Source of the DNA: Pelosinus propionicus DSM 13327
GTDB lineage: Bacteria > Bacillota > Negativicutes > DSM-13327
Reading direction: 5' to 3'
NCBI RefSeq assembly: GCF_900114615.1
Contig: NZ_FOTS01000047.1
Location: 1-38,868 of the forward strand
Length of the DNA: 38,868 nucleotides
The notes beneath the pieces are model-generated. The model was not told where the DNA came from and ran no database searches. It worked only from the letters and a program-made list of their open reading frames with translations. Made by a program: the position numbers and the translations under genes. Every line of letters begins with the position of its first letter. Positions within the stretch are counted from its first letter, which is position 1. This document shows, piece after piece, positions 1 through 7,668 of this stretch.

Positions 1-450
1 TGACAGCTTTGGCAAGTCTTACAAGACTGGCAGGACTGACAGCTTTGGCAAGTCTTACAAGACTGGCAGGACTGACAGCTTTGGCAAGTCTTACAGGACT
101 GGCAAGACTGGCAACAGTGACAAGAATAGCAGGACTGGCAAGACTGACAAGACTGGCAGCAGTGGCAAGAATAGCAGGACTGGCAAGACTGACAAGACTG
201 GCAGCAGTGGCAAGAATAACAGGACTGGCAGGACTGACAAGATTGGCAGCTGTGGCAAGAATAACAGGACTGACAGCACTTCATCGAATAGCAGGACTCA
301 CAACTCTTCATCGAATAGCAGGACTCACAACTCTTCATCGAATAGCAGGACTGACAGCTCTTCATCGAATAACAAGACTGACAACTGCTCATCGAATAGC
401 AGGACTGGCAACTCTTCATCGAATAGCAAGACTGACAACTGCTCATTGAG
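1..450. repeat. Tandem repeats inside the Cys-rich gene (36-, 45- and 27-bp units)
   Basis: Read on the minus strand, the left part is a 36-bp unit repeated about three times (roughly 1-96), the middle a 45-bp unit (about 97-260) and the right a 27-bp unit (about 260-440). All unit lengths are multiples of nine bases, so copy changes keep the three-residue Cys rhythm in frame. Copies differ mostly at third codon positions (TGC/TGT, TCC/TCT), which suggests selection on the protein rather than a very recent expansion. Confidence 0.85.
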
Positions 451-548
451 CAACTAAGCATAAAATCATCATCGTCATCATAATCACAATCATAATCACA
501 ATCATCATCGTAATCATCATCGTAATCATCATCGTCATCATAAAACAT
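1..548 (-). CDS. Cys/Met-every-third-residue repeat protein, 5' part only (runs off left edge)
   Basis: I do not recognise a family. The ATG at 548-546 follows a good ribosome site (GGAGGTGA), and the frame stays open for 182 codons to the window edge, so the C terminus is missing. Residues 1-29 are almost only Asp and Tyr with two Cys. From residue 35 to 182 every third residue is Cys or Met (43 Cys, 7 Met, no miss). The fillers are mainly Gln-Ser, Tyr-Ser, Lys-Ser and Lys-Thr. Three tandem units follow one another: nine residues (S-M-K-S-C-Q-S-C-Y), fifteen (H-C-C-Q-S-C-Q-S-C-Q-S-C-Y-S-C) and twelve (K-T-C-Q-S-C-Q-S-C-Q-S-C). There are 50 Cys in the visible part. No signal peptide or membrane segment is seen. 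Likely roles are soft-metal binding, a disulfide-crosslinked spore or surface layer, or a substrate for thiol modification; all are inference. The gene itself is well supported, its function is not. Confidence 0.8.
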   Translation of the reverse strand, partial: MFYDDDDDYDDDYDDDCDYDCDYDDDDDFMLSCSMSSCQSCYSMKSCQSCYSMSSCQSCYSMKSCQSCYSMKSCESCYSMKSCESCYSMKCCQSCYSCHSCQSCQSCQSCYSCHCCQSCQSCQSCYSCHCCQSCQSCQSCYSCHCCQSCQSCKTCQSCQSCQSCKTCQSCQSCQSCKTCQSC

Positions 549-651
549 TAATGAATCACCTCCATAAAATTCAGGGTAACCTATTAACATAGTATGATAA
601 CGCTAGATCAGATGTGACATTGTTTAACGGTGGTATTTCGAAAGTGTCACG

Positions 652-670
652 GGGACAGGTTCCTTGTCCC
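652..670. repeat. Dispersed short hairpin repeat, copy 1 (GGGACAGG...CCTTGTCCC)
   Basis: GGGACAGGTTCCTTGTCCC is a short imperfect palindrome. Close relatives occur at 7624-7650 and 25750-25767, with a decayed one near 28556-28575, always between genes. This looks like a small REP-like family. It lies between the Cys-rich gene and the MarR gene, and the rest of 549-742 shows nothing clear. Confidence 0.6.
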
Positions 671-742
671 ACGTAAAGGTATCAGCCTCTAATGCCCCTC
701 CATCTTCCCGTCGGTTTTTTATATTCTTTGTAGAAACATCGC

Positions 743-770
743 TTGACAAATTGTTCACCTAGTGTACAAT
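743..770 (+). promoter_or_regulatory. Promoter of the MarR gene with an embedded operator
   Basis: TTGACA at 743-748 and TACAAT at 765-770 are spaced 16 bases apart, a good sigma-A type promoter. The spacer holds TTGTTCAC-CTA-GTGTACAA (751-769), an inverted repeat with 8-base arms (one mismatch) around three bases. A repressor bound here would cover both promoter elements. The most likely binder is the MarR-type protein encoded directly downstream, giving autorepression. The same core recurs three times downstream of that gene. Confidence 0.7.
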
Positions 771-818
771 ATATTCATAGAGCACCATGATATTTTATTA
801 ACAACATGAGGTAGAAAA

Positions 819-1277
819 ATGATGGAACAAAGAAAAGAAATGCTGAAATCTTTTTTTAGATTGTCAAGGAAATTCCTGGAGGCAATGAAACAACCAAATA
901 AATTTGGCACAGACAGACTTCTATACTCATCAGAAATTCATACCCTCGAAATGATTGGCAAACATCCAGGCATAACCGTGACCGAACTGGCAGATCGACA
1001 GGGTATTTCCAAAAGCGCCCTGCCAAAAATCATACATAAACTCATTCAAAAAGATCTGGTCTACCGTTATCAGGAAACTGGCAATAAAAAAAATATTCTT
1101 TTGGAATTGACGGACAAAGGTCGAATTGCCGTTCAACATCATTTCAAATTTCACGAAACCTTTGACAGCGGCATTATGAAAAAAATTAACTCATTAACGC
1201 CGAAAGAATATTTGTTTCTCAGCGACATCCTGCAAGACCTGGAACAGTATATTGACCACATGGAGCAGCAGGAATAG
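819..1277 (+). CDS. MarR family transcriptional regulator
   Basis: A 152-residue protein of typical MarR length. Residues about 38-105 form the winged helix-turn-helix: an Ile/Thr-rich helix pair (GITVTELADRQGISKSALPK) followed by a wing region (YQETGNKKNILLELTDKG). Helices at both ends would form the dimer interface. The ATG at 819 follows TGAGGTAG, and a second ATG follows immediately, so the start is certain to within one residue. The gene stands upstream of an RND efflux operon on the same strand, and matching operator-like palindromes lie in its own promoter and in the gap before the operon. It is therefore probably a ligand-responsive repressor of itself and of the pump. The ligand cannot be told from sequence. 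Confidence 0.9.
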   Translation: MMEQRKEMLKSFFRLSRKFLEAMKQPNKFGTDRLLYSSEIHTLEMIGKHPGITVTELADRQGISKSALPKIIHKLIQKDLVYRYQETGNKKNILLELTDKGRIAVQHHFKFHETFDSGIMKKINSLTPKEYLFLSDILQDLEQYIDHMEQQE

Positions 1278-1313
1278 CCATATTGGATTTATATAATGAG
1301 GTATTTAGCAACA

Positions 1314-1347
1314 AATGCCGGCAAAATAAACCTTCTCCACCGGCATT
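1314..1347 (+). terminator. Possible terminator after the MarR gene
   Basis: AATGCCGG (1314-1321) pairs with CCGGCATT (1340-1347) across an 18-base loop and is followed by a short T-rich stretch (1354-1359). The loop is long, so this is a modest candidate. It would separate the regulator transcript from the efflux operon. Confidence 0.45.
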
Positions 1348-1364
1348 CATATGATTTTTCCTTA

Positions 1365-1383
1365 TCGTTCACCTGGTGTACAT
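1365..1383. promoter_or_regulatory. MarR-type operator-like box, copy 2
   Basis: TCGTTCAC-CTG-GTGTACAT matches the box in the MarR promoter at 15 of 19 positions and keeps the same dyad. It lies in the 1278-1689 gap before the efflux operon. TACATT at 1379-1384 could serve as a -10, though the -35 is weak. Confidence 0.55.
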
Positions 1384-1430
1384 TTTAATCACATACAAAC
1401 TATCCTGACATTTTTATTAAGACATGCGAA

Positions 1431-1449
1431 ACTATTCACCTAGGCAACT
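1431..1449. promoter_or_regulatory. MarR-type operator-like half box, copy 3
   Basis: ACTATTCACCTA keeps the left arm and centre of the box but the right arm is poor (GGCAACTA). TATAAT at 1454-1459 just downstream would be a good -10. Weak on its own; listed because of the two better copies on either side. Confidence 0.3.
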
Positions 1450-1550
1450 ACCCTATAATCAAGTTTATCTGATTGAATTAAGATGCTATTTCAGCAACAA
1501 GGATATCCTTTGCAAACGTATGCGAGTGACATCCTTATCTTTTTAAATTA

Positions 1551-1569
1551 TCGTTCACCTGGTTAACTT
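1551..1569. promoter_or_regulatory. MarR-type operator-like box, copy 4
   Basis: TCGTTCAC-CTG-GTTAACTT has a perfect left arm and centre and a partly conserved right arm. It lies about 260 bases upstream of the adaptor start. Together the three boxes in this 412-base gap point to control of the efflux operon by the upstream MarR protein. Confidence 0.45.
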
Positions 1570-1689
1570 TTCTTCTGAATGTCTGACGCTTCATCCAGGC
1601 TTCTCTGCCAAGAATATTTAGTAACTTTTCGCTATTCTTGACTTTATCAATCTTATTCTACTTACTTTTACTAAAGGAGGAAGCTTCCT

Positions 1690-1782
1690 GTGCCACAGCA
1701 TACCCCCCTTTCGTCAGGCCCCCTTTTTCTAGCTGAATTATTGAACATGCTGCTATTTGGCATCGCCCGGCGCGCACCGTAA
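1690..1782 (+). CDS. Possible 30-residue leader peptide before the efflux operon
   Basis: A GTG at 1690 sits nine bases after a near-perfect ribosome site (AAAGGAGG, 1673-1680) and opens a 30-codon frame ending in TAA at 1780-1782. The peptide has a hydrophobic middle and an Arg-Arg end (L-L-N-M-L-L-F-G-I-A-R-R-A-P). The frame ends 45 bases before the adaptor start. The strong ribosome site, with no other gene in reach, is the main reason to list it. It may be a regulatory upstream frame or a chance ORF. Confidence 0.4.
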   Translation: MPQHTPLSSGPLFLAELLNMLLFGIARRAP

Positions 1783-1827
1783 ATTCTTTTCCGAAAAAAC
1801 AGATTGTATACGATAAGGAGTGTTTCT

Positions 1828-2946
1828 ATGTTCAATATGCGACTGAATCTCAGCCGAAAAAAATACTATTATGCTCTGGTCGCTTTAACGGTAGGCTGCC
1901 TACTGGTAGGGGGCATGGCAAAAACACATTTTGCAAAAGCGCCAATAAAACCGGAAAGCTTCCCCGTGGTCCGCACCCAGCTCATTCAGGCAGCTACTGC
2001 CGGACAGGATTACACCTATGCCGGGGAAGTGCGCGGTCGCCATGAAAGCCAATTGGCTTTCCAGGTCACCGGCAAAATCATCAAACGCAATGTGCAGCTA
2101 GGCAGTATAGTCAATGTCGGTGATGTGCTGATGCAGATGGATGCGAAAGACATTCAGCAGACGGTAAGCAGTAATTCTGCCCAGATATATTCCGCCCAAT
2201 CGCAACTTAAGCTTGCCGAAAGTAATTTGAACCGCTACCGGCAATTACTGGACAGCGGCGCGATCAGCCATGCTCAGTATGACCAGTACGTCAATACCTA
2301 TGATGCCGCGGCGGCAGCGGTGCAGCAGGCGGCGGCCCAGTATACGCAGGGCGCTAATCAACTGGATTACACCTTATTGAAAGCGGATCAGACAGGAGTT
2401 GTCTCCGCAATCACCGCCGAGGCCGGCCAGGTTGTCAGCACCGGTCAGACAGTTGTCACCGTCGTCCAGGACGGAGAACAAGAAATCGAAATTAACGTAC
2501 CTGAAAACCGCCTGGAAGAATTTAAAACCGCCGGACAGCTCCGAGTTACTTTTTGGGCTTTGCCAAATGTGACACTGAACGGTAACGTGCGGGAAATCGC
2601 TCCCATGGCAGATCCGACGACTCGCACCTTCAAAGTGCGCGTCAGCCTGCTCAATCCACCGCCTTCTGTCAAGCTTGGGATGACGGCTACCGTTGCCTTA
2701 TTTGGTGGCGCTGCCCAATCTGCATTTTCCATTCCACTTTCTGCACTCTATCAGACCGGCAATACGCCCGCCGTCTGGGTTGTGAACGACAATATCCTGA
2801 CACTGCGCCCCATCCAAACCGGACTCTTTGGTAATAGCACGATCCAGGTGCTGGCCGGACTGCAGCCAGGCGACTGGATTGTCAGCGCCGGCGTACATAA
2901 ATTAACAGAAGGACAGAGGGTAAAAACAACCGGTGATGCCCTGTGA
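1828..2946 (+). CDS. RND efflux periplasmic adaptor subunit (HlyD/AcrA type)
   Basis: A 372-residue membrane-fusion protein linking an inner-membrane RND pump to an outer-membrane channel. Residues 12-30 are a membrane anchor or signal segment. A first lipoyl half (F-Q-V-T-G-K-I-I-K) is followed by 'G-D-V-L-M-Q-M-D', an Ala/Gln-rich coiled-coil hairpin (about 105-165), the second lipoyl half (A-D-Q-T-G-V-V-S), then beta-barrel and membrane-proximal domains. ATG 1828 was chosen because AAGGAG precedes it by seven bases; a TTG further upstream has no such site. Cys24 lies in the hydrophobic segment but in a poor lipobox. The stop overlaps the pump start (GTGA), so the two are translationally coupled. 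Exported substrates are unknown. Confidence 0.93.
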   Translation: MFNMRLNLSRKKYYYALVALTVGCLLVGGMAKTHFAKAPIKPESFPVVRTQLIQAATAGQDYTYAGEVRGRHESQLAFQVTGKIIKRNVQLGSIVNVGDVLMQMDAKDIQQTVSSNSAQIYSAQSQLKLAESNLNRYRQLLDSGAISHAQYDQYVNTYDAAAAAVQQAAAQYTQGANQLDYTLLKADQTGVVSAITAEAGQVVSTGQTVVTVVQDGEQEIEINVPENRLEEFKTAGQLRVTFWALPNVTLNGNVREIAPMADPTTRTFKVRVSLLNPPPSVKLGMTATVALFGGAAQSAFSIPLSALYQTGNTPAVWVVNDNILTLRPIQTGLFGNSTIQVLAGLQPGDWIVSAGVHKLTEGQRVKTTGDAL

Positions 2947-5900
2947 GCCATTTTAACCTTACCGCCTGGTCATTAAACCACAAACAATTCATTTATTTCT
3001 TTATCTTCCTCTTTTTTGTGGCTGGCCTTTTCTCCTACAAGAACGTGGGACGAATGGAAGATCCGGATTTCGCCATTAAACAAATGATTGTCAGCGTTGC
3101 CTGGTCAGGAGCCACCGCCAGCCAGATGGAAGAGCAGGTTACGGATAAAATTGAAAAGAAACTGCAGGACCTGCCTGGGCTTGACTATCTGAAAAGTTAC
3201 TCTACACCGGGACGTACGGTGATTTACATCAATCTCAAAGATCAGGTTCCCGCCAAGGAGCTTCGGGCCAGATGGCTGGAAGCCCGCAATATGGTGAAAG
3301 ATATCAAAGGAACCTTCCCGGAAGGCGTTTCTGAGCCCAGCTTCAATGACCGGTACGATGAAGTATATGGCGTAATCTATACGCTGACCGGTGATGGATT
3401 TACCTACGAGGAAATGCGGGAAAGAGCCGAAAAAATCCGCCGCATTCTCTTAAGCGTTCCCAGCGTAAGTAAAGTCCAGCTCTTGGGGGTGCAAAGCGAA
3501 AAAATCTACATTGAAATCGAAAATAGCAAACTGGCCCGTTTAGGTCTTGATCCGTCTGTAATTACAGCCGCCTTAAAGGAGCAAAATGCCATGGCCGCCG
3601 CCGGCATGCTGGAAACGGTATCCGACAATGCTTACTTACGAATTACCGGGATGTTTGAAAATTTGGAAGACATCCGCACCACGCCCATTCAGGCTGGTGG
3701 CCGCACCTTCCGTCTGGGAGACATAGCCAAGGTGACTCGCGCCTATGCTGAACCATCCGACCCGAAAATGTATTATAACGGTCAGCCGGCTGTCGGCATT
3801 TCTCTGGCAATGGAACCCGGCGGCAACATTCTGACACTGGGTAAAAATCTTGATAGTACTCTCTCTCAAATAAACCAAGAACTGCCGGCCGGGCTGGAAA
3901 TCAATCAAACTGTCAATCAGCCGAAAGTTGTGGAATCCTCCATCGGCGAATTTGTTGAATCCCTGGTCGAAGCGATCGTCATCGTTTTAATTGTAAGCTT
4001 TGCCAGTCTGGGTATGCGGTCCGGCGTGGTCGTGGCCCTAACCATCCCTTTAGTCATTGCCATTACGTTTACCTTAATGTACCTGACAGGCATCGCCCTG
4101 CAGAGCATCTCGCTGGGGGCTCTCATCATTGCGCTAGGTTTGTTGGTCGATGATGCCATCATCGCCACTGAAATGATGATCGTCAAGCTGGAGCAAGGCT
4201 GGAGCCGCTTCGACGCCGCTTGTTTTTCCTATACCTCTACCGCCTATCCCCGTTTGACCGGCGCGTTAATAACCTGCGCGGGCTTTATTCCCATCGGTTT
4301 CTCCAAAGGACTTGCCGCCGAGTTTTGCGTCGATCTCTTTTGGGTTATATTCTTCGCACTCATTGCTTCCTGGCTGGTTGCCGGAGCAGTCGCCCCTTTG
4401 CTCGGTTACCAGTTTATTAAAATAAAACCGGCCCAGCAAACAACCGATGAAAGCAATGTCCACCATGACCTTTATGACACCCCCTTTTATCGGCGATTTA
4501 AACGCTTGTTACTGTGGTGCATGCATCACCGCAAAACCGTACTAACAGCTACTGCCGCCGCATTTATCGGCTCTATTTTTCTCTTGGGATTGGTCAAACA
4601 GGAATTCTTTCCTGCGTCCAGCCGTCCGGAGCTCATCATCCAGCTCAAATTACAGGAAGGAGCTTCCCTAACCAACACTGCGGATGTGGCCCGCCAGTTT
4701 GCTAAAGAATTGGACGACGACCCGAACATTTCCTATTACACCTATCATGTAGGTGAAGGAGCTCCTCGCTTTGTGCTCAGTTTTGAACCAACCTTCAATA
4801 AATCGAATTTCGCTGAATTCATTGTAGTAGCCAAGGATGTTCAGGCTCGTAATGCACTTGCCCTAAAAGCCGAACAATTATTAAACACTGAATTTACAGG
4901 TGTTCGAGGGCATATAAAGTTATTATTCACCGGAACGGGACCCGATTATCCGGTGATGCTGCGGGTAAAAGGCCCTGACCATGAAAAAGTTCGTGAAATC
5001 GCTGAACAAGTTCGCGCCGTCATGGCCGCCCATCCAGCTACACAAAACGTAAACCTCAACTGGAATGAGAAAAGCAAAGTGATGCACTTGGAGGTTGACC
5101 AGGCAAAAGCCAAAGCCCTCGGACTCAGTTCCCATGAATTGGCCGCATCGCTCCAAACTCAGTTGTCCGGAACACCTATCACCGAGTTTCGTCAGCATGA
5201 TAAAACCGTCAGCATGGTTCTCCGGTTTGCGGAAGCGGACCGTAATAACCCGGAACGGATAAAAGACCTCAACATCCATATCGGCAACGGCAAATATGTC
5301 CCGCTTGACCAAATCGCCACCATCCGTTATGACGCCGAAGAAGGCTTAATTTACCGGCGCGACCTGCTGCCCATGATTATGGTACAGGCGGAACTGAATC
5401 CCACGTCTAAACATACCGGCTCGGACGTGACCAAGCAAGTTTACGGCAGCCTCCAGGAACTCAGAAGCAGTCTGCCAGCCGGCTATTTCATTGAATTTGA
5501 CGGTGCAACGGAACGCAGCATTAAAAGCAGCAAGTTCCTGGCGGAACCCATCCCAGCCATGCTGCTTATCATTATGATTCTGCTCATGACGCAGCTGCAA
5601 AGTATACCGAAAATGCTGTTAACCCTCTTAACAGCGCCACTTGGTATTATCGGTGTATCCATCAGTCTCCTGCTCACCGGAAGTCCTATGGGATTTGTGG
5701 TCCAATTGGGAATTCTGGCCTTGTTCGGTATTATTATGCGCAATACCGTTATATTGATGGACCAGATTGAACAACATCTGGTGGCCGGCGACTCGCTATG
5801 GGACGCTATTGTGTCAGCGACAATCAGCCGCTTCCGCCCTATTATGCTAACAGCGGCAGCCGCTATCCTAGGCATGATTCCGCTGGTACCCAGTACTTTA

Positions 5901-6059
5901 TGGGGCTCCATGGCGATTGCCATCGCCGGCGGTTTACTGGGAGCAACCATCCTGACTTTGCTGGTGCTGCCGGTTATGTATGCTACCTGGTATAAGGCAC
6001 AACCAGATGACGGTACAAAAATCAATTCTTTAAATGACGCCGGAAAGTCAATGTCTTAG
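2943..6059 (+). CDS. RND efflux transporter permease (AcrB-like superfamily)
   Basis: A 1038-residue inner-membrane proton antiporter of full RND length with the usual duplicated 6-helix plan: TM1 at about residues 14-31, a large periplasmic porter domain, TM2-6 around 335-490, a second porter domain (about 560-855) and TM8-12 to the end. The proton-relay Asp pair is present in TM4 (G-L-L-V-D-D-A-I, near residue 403). In the second bundle, 'G-I-I-M-R-N-T-V-I-L' puts Arg where AcrB has its essential Lys. The start is a GTG overlapping the adaptor stop. The pair belongs to one operon with the TolC-like gene 118 bases downstream. The substrate is likely a toxic organic compound (family knowledge); a metal pump is less likely because the helices lack the Met-rich motifs of CusA. 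Confidence 0.93.
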   Translation: MSHFNLTAWSLNHKQFIYFFIFLFFVAGLFSYKNVGRMEDPDFAIKQMIVSVAWSGATASQMEEQVTDKIEKKLQDLPGLDYLKSYSTPGRTVIYINLKDQVPAKELRARWLEARNMVKDIKGTFPEGVSEPSFNDRYDEVYGVIYTLTGDGFTYEEMRERAEKIRRILLSVPSVSKVQLLGVQSEKIYIEIENSKLARLGLDPSVITAALKEQNAMAAAGMLETVSDNAYLRITGMFENLEDIRTTPIQAGGRTFRLGDIAKVTRAYAEPSDPKMYYNGQPAVGISLAMEPGGNILTLGKNLDSTLSQINQELPAGLEINQTVNQPKVVESSIGEFVESLVEAIVIVLIVSFASLGMRSGVVVALTIPLVIAITFTLMYLTGIALQSISLGALIIALGLLVDDAIIATEMMIVKLEQGWSRFDAACFSYTSTAYPRLTGALITCAGFIPIGFSKGLAAEFCVDLFWVIFFALIASWLVAGAVAPLLGYQFIKIKPAQQTTDESNVHHDLYDTPFYRRFKRLLLWCMHHRKTVLTATAAAFIGSIFLLGLVKQEFFPASSRPELIIQLKLQEGASLTNTADVARQFAKELDDDPNISYYTYHVGEGAPRFVLSFEPTFNKSNFAEFIVVAKDVQARNALALKAEQLLNTEFTGVRGHIKLLFTGTGPDYPVMLRVKGPDHEKVREIAEQVRAVMAAHPATQNVNLNWNEKSKVMHLEVDQAKAKALGLSSHELAASLQTQLSGTPITEFRQHDKTVSMVLRFAEADRNNPERIKDLNIHIGNGKYVPLDQIATIRYDAEEGLIYRRDLLPMIMVQAELNPTSKHTGSDVTKQVYGSLQELRSSLPAGYFIEFDGATERSIKSSKFLAEPIPAMLLIIMILLMTQLQSIPKMLLTLLTAPLGIIGVSISLLLTGSPMGFVVQLGILALFGIIMRNTVILMDQIEQHLVAGDSLWDAIVSATISRFRPIMLTAAAAILGMIPLVPSTLWGSMAIAIAGGLLGATILTLLVLPVMYATWYKAQPDDGTKINSLNDAGKSMS

Positions 6060-6177
6060 TAGTATGAAATTGCGCAATTACTGAAGCCACTGCTGCCATC
6101 ATCATTGTCAGCCAGCGATTAGAAATGATTTCCAGAAACAATATAAATGTAAAATAATCCAACCGAAAGGAGAAATC

Positions 6178-7473
6178 GTGAAATCACCATTCATTCTCGT
6201 TAATACAGTCGTTGTAGCGGCTACTGCTTTCGTTATGTTTTGCCAAACTGCCCTGGCAGCACCGCTGGAGCTCTCACTTGATGCGAGTATTGCTCTGACG
6301 TATAAGAATAATCCAGCACTGCAAATTGCAGAAGCACGCCAAGAACAGTCAGTTTGGGCGCTGAAAGAAGCTCAGACCAATAAAAACATATCCCTAGATT
6401 ATGCCCATACGGATATACGTTCAAATTCCCCGCCCACATGGTCACGCTCCCCTGAAGCCGTCTCTCCCTATAACTATTTCAGCAACCAGATTATCGCCAG
6501 TATTCCACTCTATACCGGTGGTAAAGTAGAAAACACGATTGAACAAGCGAAACTCAGTCACAAGGTGTCTCAGCTTGAAAGTGCAGCCACCAAACAACAA
6601 CTCAAATTAGAAGCGAGTGAGGCCTATTATAATGTGCTGCAGAAAAAGACCTTGCTAGAAATCGCCAAACAAACGGTAAATGATTTTAACGCCCATCTTA
6701 AACGTGTCCAGCAAATGTACGATACCGGCGTGGCATCCTGGCATGACGTACTGCAAACCAAGGTCCGGCTAGCAAATGCGGAAAATGATTTAGTAAAAAC
6801 GCAAAACGATTATGATCTAGCCGTCTACAGCCTAAATAAAACGATGGGCTTACCCCTGCGCAGCGAAATTACGCTGACAGAACCGCTAATTTATCAGGAA
6901 TATGCTTTGGATCTTGACGACGTTATCTCCTATGGATTGGCACATCGTCCGGTGGTCGCTCAACAGCAGGCGAATATTCAAATAGAAGAAGCACAAATCA
7001 AAATCGCCCAAAGTGGACAACATCCCAAGGTTATGCTGACCGGGACCATGGCCTGGGATAACTACGACTTTGCTGGTACGGCGAACAGAGATTGGACCGC
7101 GATGTTGGTAACCCAATTTAACCTATTTGACTCTGGCAATACCAAAGCCAAAATCAGGCAGGCACAATCAGGCGAGTTAGCCGCACGGAAGCAAGCGCAA
7201 CAAATACAGAATAACATTTCCTTGGAAATCAGCGATGCTTATTTGAGTATGAAGGAAGCAGAAAAACGAATAAGTACCAACAAGGTAGCTGTTGAAGAAG
7301 CCAGTGTGAATTTTGCTATTGCACAAAGAGCTTATAGCGCCGGTGTCGGCACCAATTTAGATGTTATGGATGCTGAACTGGCACTACACCAGGCAAAAAC
7401 CAACTATACTAACTCATTATTTGACTATAACATCAGCAAGGCCCGGCTTCACAAGGCGATCGGCAGCGAATAA
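6178..7473 (+). CDS. TolC family outer-membrane efflux protein
   Basis: A 431-residue outer-membrane factor that completes the tripartite pump. Residues 1-27 form a Sec signal peptide ending in A-L-A-A. The rest is the duplicated OEP fold: long Ala/Gln/Lys-rich helices broken by beta strands (the Y-T-G-G-K strand near residue 115 and L-F-D-S-G-N near 318). The GTG start is preceded by AAAGGAGA. Its presence is direct evidence of an outer membrane, unusual for a Firmicute and typical of Negativicutes. No terminator is obvious in the 195-base gap after it, which holds only a dispersed repeat. Confidence 0.92.
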   Translation: MKSPFILVNTVVVAATAFVMFCQTALAAPLELSLDASIALTYKNNPALQIAEARQEQSVWALKEAQTNKNISLDYAHTDIRSNSPPTWSRSPEAVSPYNYFSNQIIASIPLYTGGKVENTIEQAKLSHKVSQLESAATKQQLKLEASEAYYNVLQKKTLLEIAKQTVNDFNAHLKRVQQMYDTGVASWHDVLQTKVRLANAENDLVKTQNDYDLAVYSLNKTMGLPLRSEITLTEPLIYQEYALDLDDVISYGLAHRPVVAQQQANIQIEEAQIKIAQSGQHPKVMLTGTMAWDNYDFAGTANRDWTAMLVTQFNLFDSGNTKAKIRQAQSGELAARKQAQQIQNNISLEISDAYLSMKEAEKRISTNKVAVEEASVNFAIAQRAYSAGVGTNLDVMDAELALHQAKTNYTNSLFDYNISKARLHKAIGSE

Positions 7474-7623
7474 GCCACTAAGGAGATATTCTGCCAGTGC
7501 ATGAACAATGTGATAAAAAACATTATGGTGGACTGTGCCAGTAGAGCTACAAGTATAACTCTATATACCCGTTCCCATCAGTAGGACGCTGGCGACGCAA
7601 AAATGGTGTGAAACATGTTGAAT

Positions 7624-7650
7624 GGGACACGGGAGCAGGTTCCTTGCCCC
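7624..7650. repeat. Dispersed short hairpin repeat, copy 2
   Basis: GGGACACGGGAGCAGGTTCC followed by TTGCCCC: a relative of the element at 652-670, between the convergent TolC-like and metallohydrolase genes. Confidence 0.5.
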
Positions 7651-7668
7651 CATTTAAAAATGATAGTT

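Noticed and set aside
91-279. Minus-strand frame rich in Leu/Pro/Val within the same repeats
   Set aside because: Another reading frame of the same repeat without a ribosome site; ends within the Cys-rich frame.
9-449. Plus-strand frame encoding a Leu/Thr/Ala repeat that looks like a leucine-rich protein
   Set aside because: It is the mirror of the Cys-rich minus-strand gene, has no ribosome site, and the minus frame has a start, a ribosome site and a continuous sulfur rhythm.
1-450. Possible CRISPR array or microsatellite
   Set aside because: The repeats abut without unique spacers and keep an open frame, so they are coding repeats.
1-548. Multihaem cytochrome c, from four CYSCH motifs
   Set aside because: No signal peptide is visible and Cys occurs at every third residue anyway, so CxxCH arises by chance whenever His follows.
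5483-6025. Long open frame antisense to the RND pump
   Set aside because: Shadow of the pump coding sequence; no ribosome site or recognisable domain.
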